Positions 18,942 through 26,593 of a stretch of 58,737 nucleotides of DNA are shown piece by piece. The first letter of the stretch is position 1. The number at the start of each line of letters is the position of its first letter. Origin of the DNA: JAKFWI01 sp031398975 (lineage in GTDB: Bacteria; Pseudomonadota; Alphaproteobacteria; Caulobacterales; Aquidulcibacteraceae). A model generated the notes under the pieces. It saw only the letters and a list, made by a program, of their open reading frames with translations. It was not told where the DNA came from and did no database searches. A program made the position numbers and the translations under genes. The stretch spans positions 1 to 58,737 of the forward strand of contig JANNOI010000036.1 of NCBI GenBank assembly GCA_031398975.1. The letters run 5' to 3'.

Positions 18942-19382
18942 ATGAGATGGAGTATCGCCGCGGCGGCGCTTGCAACGCTGGCCGCCTGCGCCAAGCCGCC
19001 CGCGCTGGCGCCGGACCCGTCCGCGGTGGCCCCCCCGATCCCGGCCGACGTCGCGGTCACGATCACCCAGGCGCAGGACGGAAAGACGGTGCGCGCGCCC
19101 GCGGGCGCCCGCATCGCGGTAGCGCTGCGCGGGATCCCCACCGCCGGCTATGTCTGGGCCGCCCCCGCCCCGCCCGCCTTCCTGGCGCTGGAAGAGCAGC
19201 GCTCCGGCCCCACCACCAGCGCCCAGCTTCAGCCCGGCTTCGCGGGCGGTTCGCACTGGGAGGTGCTGGTGTTCCGCGTGCTTGGCCCGGGCTCGGGCGC
19301 CTTGCGGCTTGAACAAAACCGCCCCTGGGACCCCGAAGGCGATCCGAACGCCGTGTTCGCCGTTACCCTCGAAGCGCGCTAA
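18942..19382 (+). CDS. Chagasin-like (I42) protease-inhibitor lipoprotein
   Basis: A 146-residue lipoprotein: signal peptide with lipobox LAAC, then a Pro/Ala linker and an immunoglobulin-like chagasin domain. The three inhibitor loops can be recognised: GIPTAGYVW (usual NPTTGY-x-W), GFAGGSHWEVLVF, and QNRPWDP (usual RPW). Chagasins block papain-like cysteine proteases, but no such protease is in the window. It starts 12 bases after the M20 paralogue and is probably in one transcript with it. It could be an outer-membrane-tethered defence against external proteases. Confidence 0.8.
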   Translation: MRWSIAAAALATLAACAKPPALAPDPSAVAPPIPADVAVTITQAQDGKTVRAPAGARIAVALRGIPTAGYVWAAPAPPAFLALEEQRSGPTTSAQLQPGFAGGSHWEVLVFRVLGPGSGALRLEQNRPWDPEGDPNAVFAVTLEAR

Positions 19383-19399
19383 AGGAGGGCGCCGCGTCC

Positions 19400-19639
19400 A
19401 TGGCGGGTTTGATCTTGAGCATCGGCGCGATCGTCATCTTCGTGACCACGGTCGTGCTGGTGTGTTTCACTACGGTGCTGGGCTTTCGCTGCGCGGGCAA
19501 GGTCATGAACCCGAACCGCCCCGCCCGCTCGCGCCTCACGCATGGCGCCGCCGCGGTGGCGAGCTTCCTTGGCGTGTTCGTGGCGGCCGGGGCAGGCTTT
19601 TTTGGCATCACCGCGCTATTGTATCATCTGGCCGGCTGA
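19400..19639 (+). CDS. Small two-TM membrane protein
   Basis: A 79-residue protein with AAAGGAGG upstream of its ATG. Two hydrophobic segments (about residues 2-27 and 49-77) flank a short polar loop containing CAGKVMNPNRPARSR. No motif is recognised. It lies 17 bases after the chagasin-like gene and 27 bases before the Rieske gene on the same strand, so it is probably part of that operon. Confidence 0.65.
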   Translation: MAGLILSIGAIVIFVTTVVLVCFTTVLGFRCAGKVMNPNRPARSRLTHGAAAVASFLGVFVAAGAGFFGITALLYHLAG

Positions 19640-19666
19640 AGTGGCGCAGGCGCCGGACGGGGCGGA

Positions 19667-20722
19667 ATGAGCGAGTTTCTGCGCGATCACTGGTATTTCG
19701 CACTCTGCTCCAAGGCGTTGAAGCCGGGCCGGCAGGTGCGGCGGGAAATGCTGGGCGAGCCGATGCTGCTGGGGCGTACGGCGGCGGGGCAGGCGTTTGC
19801 GCTGCGCGACATCTGCCCCCACCGCGCCGTGCCGCTTTCGGCCGGACGCCAGGTGGATACGGGCGGGGAGACGACGGTGGAATGCCCCTATCATGGCTGG
19901 CGCTTCGCCGCCGTCGACGGGCGCTGCCGGCTGATCCCCTCCCTGGTCGAGGGCCAGCCCTACGAGGCCGAGCGGATCCGCGTGCGCAGCTATCCCGTGC
20001 ACGAGGCCGATGGGATGGTGTTCGTGTTCGTGGCGGCCGAGGCGCGCGCGGGAACGCCGCCGCCGCCGGCGCCGGAGTTCGGGCTTGCGCTCGGCGCGCC
20101 GAAATTCGTGGTGGAGCGGACGTTCGCGGCCCATCTCGATAACGCCGTGGTCGGCCTGATGGACCCCGCGCATGTGCCGTTCGTCCATTCTCAATGGTGG
20201 TGGCGGCCGCCGAGCGCGGGCCGCAAGCTGAAGCAGAAGCAGTTCGAGCCGCGCCCGCTCGGCTGGGCCATCGCGCGCCACGCCCCGCCCTCCAATTCGC
20301 TGGCCTATCGCTGGCTGTTCGGCCCCGGCGTCACCACCGAGATCGTGTTTCGCTTGCCCGGCTATCGCTGGGAGGTGGTGGAGGACGGGCCGCGGCGGCT
20401 CCTCACCCTGACCTGCCTCACCCCCGAAAACGCCGAAGCCACCCGCATCACCCAGCTCACCTATTGGTCAAACGCCCCGTGGCTCGATGCGCTGAAGCCG
20501 CTGCTGATCCCGGCCGCGCGCGAGTTCCTGGACCAGGACGGGCGCATGGTCGATCTGCAGAACACCGGCCTGAAATACGCCCCGCCCATGCTCTGGATCG
20601 ACGATATCGACGTGCAGGCCAAATGGTACCTGAAGCTCAAGAAGGAATGGGCCGCAAGCCGCGCCGAGGGCCGCGACTTCGTCAACCCGATCGCGCCGGC
20701 CACCTTGCGCTGGCTGAGCTGA
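19667..20722 (+). CDS. Rieske non-heme iron oxygenase, alpha subunit
   Basis: A 351-residue ring-hydroxylating type oxygenase. The N-terminal Rieske domain binds a 2Fe-2S cluster through Cys50/His52 (CPHRAVPL) and Cys73/His76 (CPYHGW). The catalytic domain has the mononuclear iron motif DPAHVPFVH (Asp166, His169, His174), with a carboxylate ligand expected further on. Substrate unknown. No ferredoxin or reductase partner is adjacent, so electrons must come from elsewhere. Last gene of the plus-strand run starting with the M20 genes. Confidence 0.88.
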   Translation: MSEFLRDHWYFALCSKALKPGRQVRREMLGEPMLLGRTAAGQAFALRDICPHRAVPLSAGRQVDTGGETTVECPYHGWRFAAVDGRCRLIPSLVEGQPYEAERIRVRSYPVHEADGMVFVFVAAEARAGTPPPPAPEFGLALGAPKFVVERTFAAHLDNAVVGLMDPAHVPFVHSQWWWRPPSAGRKLKQKQFEPRPLGWAIARHAPPSNSLAYRWLFGPGVTTEIVFRLPGYRWEVVEDGPRRLLTLTCLTPENAEATRITQLTYWSNAPWLDALKPLLIPAAREFLDQDGRMVDLQNTGLKYAPPMLWIDDIDVQAKWYLKLKKEWAASRAEGRDFVNPIAPATLRWLS

Positions 20723-20729
20723 GCGGCGT

Positions 20730-21719
20730 TCACCCCCGACGGGGGGCGGGCACGTTGACCCCGCTGACCGCGCGCTCGCGCTCCACGTCGCGTCGGTAGC
20801 GGAACAATTCCGCCGGGCGGCCCCCGGTGCGCGCCTCCACCACGCCCGCGCCCTCCACGAGCCCGCCGCGCTCGAGCTGGCGGCGGAAATTCTGCTTGTG
20901 CAGTTCAAGGCCCGCGATCGCCTCCACGACGCGCTGCAGCTGCAGCAGCGTGAAGGTCTCTCCCATCAATTCGAACACGACCGGGCGGTATTTGATCTTG
21001 GCGCGCAGGCGGGCGATGGCGGTGGCGAGGATGCGGCGATGGTCGGCGCCCATGGGCTCGCCCAGCCCGGGCGCGAGGGGGCTAGGGGGAAGCTCGGCGG
21101 GGTCGCGGCCTTCCAGGCGCGCGCGGTCGCGGGCGGCCTCCGGCGCTAGCCCCGCCTCGTACAGCAATTCGTAGCGATCGAGCGCGCGCTCCTCGTTCCA
21201 GCCCGCCCCGTCCAGCGCGAACGCCAGGCGCGCGCGGTCGCGGCGCGCGTCGCGGTCGCGCGCGGTGCGGCCTTCCGCGCTCCAGGCCGCCAGGCGCGGG
21301 GCGATCTCCTGGTCGAGGAGGGCGGGGCGCCCGCTGCGCCAATCCTCCCAGGGGAAGTAGAAGTACCAGTCCCGCCAACGCGCGCCCGGCGCCTCCGCCG
21401 GCGCGCGTTCCGGGGTCAGCGCGAGATAGGCCACCGAGATCAGCCGGTCGAGGCCGCCCCCGCCGGCTTCCGGGAGCGGCGCCTCGCGGCCGCGGTCGGC
21501 GAAGGTGTAGAGCTGCTCCACATAGCCGATCTCGAAGCCGGTCTGCTCGCTCACCCAGCGGCGGAGCGAAAGCTCGAGCGTGCGGTCCCCGCCCGGGTCG
21601 AAGCGGCCGAACGGCAGCCCCGTCAGCGCGCCCGGCCCCTTCGTCACCAGCACGGCGGGGCCGTCTTCCGTCACCGCGACGACCACCGCGGAAAGACCGA
21701 TGACGAGCCCGGGGTGCAT
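20730..21719 (-). CDS. NrtR-like Nudix-domain transcriptional regulator
   Basis: A 329-residue protein. The N-terminal Nudix fold (about residues 5-150) has a degenerate Nudix box: the segment around DRTLELSLRRWVSEQTG lacks the REx2EE catalytic pattern, so it is probably a ligand sensor rather than a hydrolase. The C-terminal part (about 245-320) is a winged helix with KYRPVVFELMGETFTLLQLQ, as in NrtR-type regulators of NAD metabolism. ATG at 21719 (MHPGLVIGLSAV) was chosen; the frame stays open far upstream over other genes, which is a high-GC artefact. Convergent with the Rieske gene. Confidence 0.8.
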   Translation of the reverse strand: MHPGLVIGLSAVVVAVTEDGPAVLVTKGPGALTGLPFGRFDPGGDRTLELSLRRWVSEQTGFEIGYVEQLYTFADRGREAPLPEAGGGGLDRLISVAYLALTPERAPAEAPGARWRDWYFYFPWEDWRSGRPALLDQEIAPRLAAWSAEGRTARDRDARRDRARLAFALDGAGWNEERALDRYELLYEAGLAPEAARDRARLEGRDPAELPPSPLAPGLGEPMGADHRRILATAIARLRAKIKYRPVVFELMGETFTLLQLQRVVEAIAGLELHKQNFRRQLERGGLVEGAGVVEARTGGRPAELFRYRRDVERERAVSGVNVPAPRRG

Positions 21720-21739
21720 CGCGCGCTCCGTGCCTTGCC

Positions 21740-22264
21740 TCAATAGCGCGCCGGGATCTCGAACGGCTGGGCCTCGCCGATCTCGTGCCAGGCGGCGCCG
21801 CGCCCGATCCGGTCGATCGCGGCGCGCATGCGGCCGCGGCGGCCCATCAGCGCGTCGGCCAGCGCGATGATCCGCCGGTTGGGGGTGGCGGTGGGGGAGG
21901 CGGCCCGCAGGGCGGACGCGATCACGTCCTCGTCGACGCCGGGATTGTGCAGGCAGGCGGTGATAAAGGCGCTGGCGGTGGAGCGGGAGATGCCGGCGTA
22001 GCAATGGATCAGGAGCGGGCCGCGGGCGGGGTCCCACTGGTTCAGGAAGTCCACCAGCGCCTCGACATGGGCGGGCGCGGGCGCGGTTGCGCCCTCCTCG
22101 TCGGCGACGATGTCGTGCAGCGACAGGCGCAGGTGCCGGTCGATATAATTCGGCCCGGTTTCGGGGAAGGGCGTCTCGGGATCCAGGAGGCTCACGACCT
22201 GGGAGGGCTGGCGCGCGGCGATCACCGCCGGCACGCGGGACAGGGAACATACAAGAATAGCCAT
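21740..22264 (-). CDS. Tyrosine/dual-specificity phosphatase-like protein
   Basis: A 174-residue protein with the phosphatase P-loop HCYAGISRS (HC-x5-R; Cys88, Arg94) preceded by a possible general acid in the HDIVADEEG region. The N-terminus MAILVCSLSRVPAVIA lacks a signal peptide, so it is cytoplasmic. Small PTP-like proteins of this type are widespread in alphaproteobacteria; the substrate is unknown. It starts 27 bases after the HD gene stop and ends 20 bases before the NrtR-like start, in one minus-strand run. Confidence 0.85.
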   Translation of the reverse strand: MAILVCSLSRVPAVIAARQPSQVVSLLDPETPFPETGPNYIDRHLRLSLHDIVADEEGATAPAPAHVEALVDFLNQWDPARGPLLIHCYAGISRSTASAFITACLHNPGVDEDVIASALRAASPTATPNRRIIALADALMGRRGRMRAAIDRIGRGAAWHEIGEAQPFEIPARY

Positions 22265-22291
22265 TCACACACTCCGTTCGCCGCGCGCGCT

Positions 22292-22891
22292 TCAATCCAC
22301 CAGCGCCGCAAAGCGTGCAAGGAAGTCCCGCTGCGCGTGGGCGGTGGGGCTGGGCGACAGGACGCGCTGCACGCCGGCGGGCGGGGCGCCGAAGAAGGAT
22401 CGCGCCTCCTTTTCCGTGAACCCTGCAAGCTGGACGGCCTCCAAATAGGCGCTGATCCCGTCCGCCCGTTTGACGAGCGCGGTGACCGCCGGCGGCGGCG
22501 CGGGGGGCAAGCCGAAGCGCACATGGATGGCGCCGGCGAGGCGCGCCTCGAACGCCTTGTAGTCGAGTCCGAGAGCGGCCTTGAACGGGCTGATCATGTC
22601 CCCGATCACATATTCCGGCGCGTCGTGCAGCAGCGCGGCCAGCCGCCAGCGGCGCTCCAGCCCCGGCTCGAGCGCGACGCAAATCTCCTCCACCAGCACC
22701 GAATGCTCGGCCACCGAAAAGGCGTGCGCGCCCAGCGTCTGGCCGTTCCAGCGCGCCACCCGGGCGAGGCCGTGGGCGATGTCTTCGATCTCGACGTCCA
22801 GCGGGGAGGGATCCAGCAGGTCCAGACGCCGTCCCGAGAGCATGCGCTGCCAGGCGCGCGGAGGCGGATTGCGGGTTCGGGCGGCGGGCAC
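22292..22891 (-). CDS. HD-domain phosphohydrolase (YfbR-like)
   Basis: A 199-residue protein with HD-superfamily metal motifs: AEHS, LLHDAPEYVIGD and KRADG. It is similar in layout to YfbR-type 5'-deoxynucleotidases. The start was set at a GTG (22891) because AAAGGAC lies at a good distance upstream and because the conserved stretch RAWQRMLSGRRLDLLDPSP begins only a few codons later; an internal ATG in that stretch would cut into the conserved region. Member of the run tsaC-HD-PTP-NrtR. Confidence 0.85.
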   Translation of the reverse strand: MPAARTRNPPPRAWQRMLSGRRLDLLDPSPLDVEIEDIAHGLARVARWNGQTLGAHAFSVAEHSVLVEEICVALEPGLERRWRLAALLHDAPEYVIGDMISPFKAALGLDYKAFEARLAGAIHVRFGLPPAPPPAVTALVKRADGISAYLEAVQLAGFTEKEARSFFGAPPAGVQRVLSPSPTAHAQRDFLARFAALVD

Positions 22892-22941
22892 GTTCGTCCT
22901 TTGCGGGCGCGCGCGGGCGGCCTGCGCGCTGGGCCCTCGTT

Positions 22942-23880
22942 TTAGCGCCCTTCCGCGGCGCGGCGAAGGCGGTCGTTGATCGCCTCGCCCAGGCCCGCCT
23001 CGGGAATGGGGGCGACGGCGATGGCGGGCACGCCGCTGGCGTCCAGGGCGCGCAGATGGGCGAACAGATTGGCGGCCGCCTCGCCCGGATCGCCGGCGGG
23101 GGAGAGGTTGAGATCGCCGGCGCGGGCGCCGAAGGCGAGATAGGCTTCGCCGGGCTCCGGCCGGTCGGCGTCGAGGCGCAGCCGCGCGCGCGGGGCGTAA
23201 TGGCGCGCGAGCATGCCCGGGGCGCGGACGGGGTCTCCCGCGGAGGCCCGCGCGAGCGGCCCCGCCACCGCCTCCAGCCGCCCCGATTCGATCGCGCCCG
23301 CGCGCAGCAGAAGCGCTTCCCCCGCGCCGGTGACGGCCACGATCGAGGATTCCACCCCCAGCGCGCAGGGGCCCGCATCGAGGATCAGCGCGGCCGCCTC
23401 CCCCAGATCCTCGGCGGCGTGGGCGGCGTGGGTGGGGCTGAGGCGGCCGGACCGGTTGGCGCTGGGCGCGGCCAGGGGCCCCCCGAACGCCGCCAGCAGC
23501 GCTTGCGCGCCCGGGTGCGCCGGCGCCCGCAGCGCCACCGTGGGCAGCCCCGCGCAGGCCAGCTCGCATACGCTCGCCCCCGGCCGGCGCGGCGCCACGA
23601 TCGTCAGCGGCCCAGGCCAGAACGCCTCGATCAGCGCCAGCGCGCGCGGATGCAGCAGCGCCTGCTCCGCCGCCTCCGCCCGCCCCCGCACGTGCGCGAT
23701 GAGGGGGTTGAAGGACGGGCGGCCCTTGACGGCGTAGAGCCGGGCGATGGCGCGCGGGTCGGTCGCGTCGGCGGCGAGGCCATAGACCGTCTCGGTCGGG
23801 ATGACGACGAGTTCGCCTTGCGACAGCAGCATGGCGGCGCGCGCGATCGCCGTCGCGTCGGCAGGGGCGATCGCCCCCAT
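22942..23880 (-). CDS. tsaC: L-threonylcarbamoyladenylate synthase (Sua5/TsaC)
   Basis: Makes threonylcarbamoyl-AMP for the t6A37 modification of ANN-decoding tRNAs. A 312-residue Sua5-type protein: the YrdC domain shows IPTETVYGLAADAT, KGRPSFNPL and APSANRSGRLSPT; a linker (GMLARHYAPRAR) leads to the C-terminal Sua5 domain. ATG at 23880 lies only two bases after the stop of the yceI gene upstream, suggesting coupling to the YceI/cytochrome b561 transcript. Confidence 0.93.
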   Translation of the reverse strand: MGAIAPADATAIARAAMLLSQGELVVIPTETVYGLAADATDPRAIARLYAVKGRPSFNPLIAHVRGRAEAAEQALLHPRALALIEAFWPGPLTIVAPRRPGASVCELACAGLPTVALRAPAHPGAQALLAAFGGPLAAPSANRSGRLSPTHAAHAAEDLGEAAALILDAGPCALGVESSIVAVTGAGEALLLRAGAIESGRLEAVAGPLARASAGDPVRAPGMLARHYAPRARLRLDADRPEPGEAYLAFGARAGDLNLSPAGDPGEAAANLFAHLRALDASGVPAIAVAPIPEAGLGEAINDRLRRAAEGR

Positions 23881-23882
23881 CG

Positions 23883-24449
23883 TCAGGACTTGGTCGCGCG
23901 GACCTTGATCTTCACCGGAATGATCTTCGAGACCCATTCGCCGCTTGCGTCGGAGCGCACGCCCAGGCCCAGCTTGACGCGGTCGAGCTTCACCGAACCC
24001 GTCAGGGTTGCGACATCGCCCGTGGTGGAGAGGGTGAACGGCAGCACCACCGGCACGGCCTTGCCCTTGATCGTCAGGGTCCCAGCGGCCTCATAGGCGT
24101 TGGCGCCGGTGGATTTGAACTGGGTGGTGGTGAACACCGCCCGGGGGTGGCCCTTGACGTCGAACCATTCGCCCTCGGCGAGGGTGGTCTCCTGGAATTT
24201 GTCCCCGGTCTTCGCCGATGCGGTCTGGATGGTGACGGTGGCTTTGGAGGCCGCGAGGTCAGCCGGGTCGAAGCGGATGTCGGCGGTCCAGGTCTGGAAG
24301 CGGCCGGTGAAGGCCTTGCCGGCGTGTGCGCCTTCGAAGCCGATCGTGCTTTGTGCGGGGTCCACCTTCCAGGCGGGGGGCGCGGCGGCGGCGGGCGCGG
24401 CGGACAGTGCGAGAAAGAAAGCGGGGACGAGGCTGAGGGCGCGCAACAT
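23883..24449 (-). CDS. YceI-family periplasmic protein
   Basis: A 188-residue lipocalin-like protein with a cleavable signal peptide (ALSLVPAFFLALSAAPAAA). The mature part starts with WKVDPAQSTIGFEG, the family opening. YceI proteins bind polyisoprenoid lipids. This copy has weaker similarity to the two lipoprotein copies further upstream. It lies 15 bases after the cytochrome b561 gene, a frequent partner of yceI. Confidence 0.9.
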   Translation of the reverse strand: MLRALSLVPAFFLALSAAPAAAAPPAWKVDPAQSTIGFEGAHAGKAFTGRFQTWTADIRFDPADLAASKATVTIQTASAKTGDKFQETTLAEGEWFDVKGHPRAVFTTTQFKSTGANAYEAAGTLTIKGKAVPVVLPFTLSTTGDVATLTGSVKLDRVKLGLGVRSDASGEWVSKIIPVKIKVRATKS

Positions 24450-24464
24450 TCGGGCTTCTCCGGA

Positions 24465-25100
24465 TCAGGCGGCGGGCGGGGGCGTGGCGCGGCGCAGCGG
24501 CTTCAGGAAAGGAACCATGTGCGACAGGACTGCGTCACGATTGAGGAAATGGTGCTTCAGCGCCGCGGCTACATGCACCCCGCCCAGCACGATCGCCCCC
24601 CAGGCCAACGCGCTGTGCGCGCTCATCGACACCTGCGCCGCCAGCGCGCGGGCGCCGTCGGACAAGGCGGCGAAGCCCGGCAGGTGGGGCGTCTCGAACA
24701 AGCCGAACCAGATCGTCGGCGCCGAGAAGGGCTGGCCGAGCTCGAATGACCAGCCCGCCGAGACATACGCCCAGCCCGACAGCGGCAGCCCGATCATCAC
24801 CACATAAAGCAGCGCATGGACGGCGTTGGCGGCGAACTTCTCCAGCGGGCCCATATTTTCCGGCAGCGGCGGCGGCTTGTGCGCCAGCCGCCACAAAAGC
24901 CGCAGCACCGAGAGCGCCAGCACCGTCAGGCCCACGGATTTGTGAATCTGGTAGGTCTCGAAGGCCTGCCGGCGCGTCTCGGGCTCGTGGATGGCGTCGC
25001 TCATCCACCACCCGATCGGGATCATGGAGAAGATCGCGACCGCGATCAGCCAGTGCAGCGCGATCGCGACGGCGGTGTAGCGTTTGGTCTCGCCGGCCAT
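24465..25100 (-). CDS. Cytochrome b561 family protein
   Basis: A 211-residue integral membrane diheme cytochrome with four TM helices. Histidines in ALHWLIAVAIF, QIHKSVGLTVL, MSAHSALAW and GGVHVAAALKHH are placed as heme ligands of the prokaryotic b561 family. It probably passes electrons between quinol and periplasmic acceptors such as superoxide. It is flanked on both sides by yceI genes on the same strand, a well-known pairing. Confidence 0.93.
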   Translation of the reverse strand: MAGETKRYTAVAIALHWLIAVAIFSMIPIGWWMSDAIHEPETRRQAFETYQIHKSVGLTVLALSVLRLLWRLAHKPPPLPENMGPLEKFAANAVHALLYVVMIGLPLSGWAYVSAGWSFELGQPFSAPTIWFGLFETPHLPGFAALSDGARALAAQVSMSAHSALAWGAIVLGGVHVAAALKHHFLNRDAVLSHMVPFLKPLRRATPPPAA

Positions 25101-25131
25101 GAGCGGTCTCTCTCCTCGTTTATTCGCCGCT

Positions 25132-25800
25132 CTACTGGATGGCGGGCGTTGTCTGCAGGAATTCGGCCTGGATCAGCACTTCGACCTCGTCGCCCACCCC
25201 GCCGATCAGGTGCGTCATCCCAAACTCCGAGCGTTTGACGACGCCTATGGCGGAAAACCCGAGCGCCGGCACCTGCGCGAACGGGTGGGGGTTCTTGGAA
25301 CCGTTGAACGTCACCTGCAGCGTAACCGGCTTCTTCACGCCAAGCATTTCGAGGTCCCCGGTCACGGTGGCGGCGTTGGCGCCGGTCAGCGCGATGGCGG
25401 TGGAAGTGAAGGTGATGGCGGGGAACGTTTTCGCGTTGAAGAAGTTTGGTTCAAGCAATTCCTTGTCAAAATCCTTGTCTGCGCCGGGATAATCGGTCTC
25501 GACGGAGGTGGGATCGACCGTGGCGGTCAGCGTGGACTTGCTCGGATCCGTCGCATCAAAGGAAAGCTGCGCATCGAACCGGGTGAAGCGGGCGGTGTAT
25601 TGGGAAAGCCCCATATGGTTCACCCGCCACGTCAAGCTCGCATGGGTCTTGTCGAGCGTGTAGGCGCCGGTGGGCGCGTCCACCTTCACCGGCGCGGCGA
25701 CGGCCGCAGCCGGGGGCGGGGGCGCGCCCGGCCGCGGCGGCGGCGGGCCGCAGGCCGCGAGAAGCAAAGCCAGCGCGCCCGCACAGAACAGCCTGTTCAT
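25132..25800 (-). CDS. YceI-family lipoprotein
   Basis: A 222-residue protein with lipobox LAAC after a 16-residue signal, a Pro-rich linker, then the YceI barrel (GAYTLDKTHASLTWRVNHMG to the C-terminus). It is the middle one of three yceI genes and overlaps the end of the upstream copy by four bases (25797-25800). Sequence similarity to that copy suggests tandem duplication. Confidence 0.92.
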   Translation of the reverse strand: MNRLFCAGALALLLAACGPPPPRPGAPPPPAAAVAAPVKVDAPTGAYTLDKTHASLTWRVNHMGLSQYTARFTRFDAQLSFDATDPSKSTLTATVDPTSVETDYPGADKDFDKELLEPNFFNAKTFPAITFTSTAIALTGANAATVTGDLEMLGVKKPVTLQVTFNGSKNPHPFAQVPALGFSAIGVVKRSEFGMTHLIGGVGDEVEVLIQAEFLQTTPAIQ

Positions 25801-26447
25801 TGCTGCAGGAACTCCACTTCCACATTCACTTCCACATCATCGGCCACGAACATATCCCATTTCGTCACCCCGAAATCGGAGCGCTTGAGGACCGTCTTGG
25901 CGGAAAAACCGAGCGCCTTCTTCTGCAGCATGGGATGGGTGGTCGCGCCGTAGAAGCCCACCGTCAGCGTCACCGGCTTGGTCACGCCGTTCAGCGTCAG
26001 ATCGCCCGTCATCACGCCCGTTTCGGGGCCGGTGCGGGTCAGCGCGGTGGAGGTGAAGGTGATCTTGGGATGGGCCTTCGCGCCGAGCGCCTCGGCGACT
26101 TCAGCGTCGAACTTGCGGGCGCCGTTCTTGTCGAGCAGGCCGGTGGAGACGGAATTGACGTCGATCTCGGCCTTCAGCGCGCTGTTGGTGGGCTGGGCGG
26201 CGTCCAGCGCGAGCGTGCCGGACACGGTGTCGAAGCGGGCGATGTATTTGGCGAGGCCCAGATGGCGCACGCCCCAGCTGACGCTGACATGGCGCCCGTC
26301 CAGCGCATAGGTTCCCGAAGGCGCATCGATGCCGGCATAGGTTGCGGGCGGAGCGGCCGGCGCGGCGGCGGCGGCGTCGGGCGTCGGGCCCGCGGTAGCG
26401 CATCCCGCGAGCGTCAGCGTCGCGGCGAGCAGAATTCCTCGGAGCAT
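25797..26447 (-). CDS. YceI-family lipoprotein
   Basis: A 216-residue protein with lipobox LAGC and an Ala/Pro linker before the YceI domain (GTYALDGRHVSVSWGVRHLG). It is the first gene of the minus-strand run yceI-yceI-b561-yceI-tsaC, so the promoter should lie in 26448-26593, shared with the divergent acyl-CoA dehydrogenase. It ends in a four-base overlap with the next yceI. Confidence 0.92.
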   Translation of the reverse strand: MLRGILLAATLTLAGCATAGPTPDAAAAAPAAPPATYAGIDAPSGTYALDGRHVSVSWGVRHLGLAKYIARFDTVSGTLALDAAQPTNSALKAEIDVNSVSTGLLDKNGARKFDAEVAEALGAKAHPKITFTSTALTRTGPETGVMTGDLTLNGVTKPVTLTVGFYGATTHPMLQKKALGFSAKTVLKRSDFGVTKWDMFVADDVEVNVEVEFLQQ

Positions 26448-26593
26448 CGGTTAATCCCTTGATTGGAACAGCGCTTCTCTAGCACGTCTTCCATGACAGA
26501 CGATCCCATCCGGCGAAACCGTGTTTTTCCGCTTTCACGCGCACTGGACGCAGCGCCCCGCGCGCCACAGCTTTGCACTCTGAGGAACCCGCC

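Noticed and set aside
20730..23378. An 882-codon minus-strand frame covering several genes
   Set aside because: Only the part from 21719 down is family-like (Nudix/NrtR). The upstream part overlaps the phosphatase, HD and tsaC genes in another frame.
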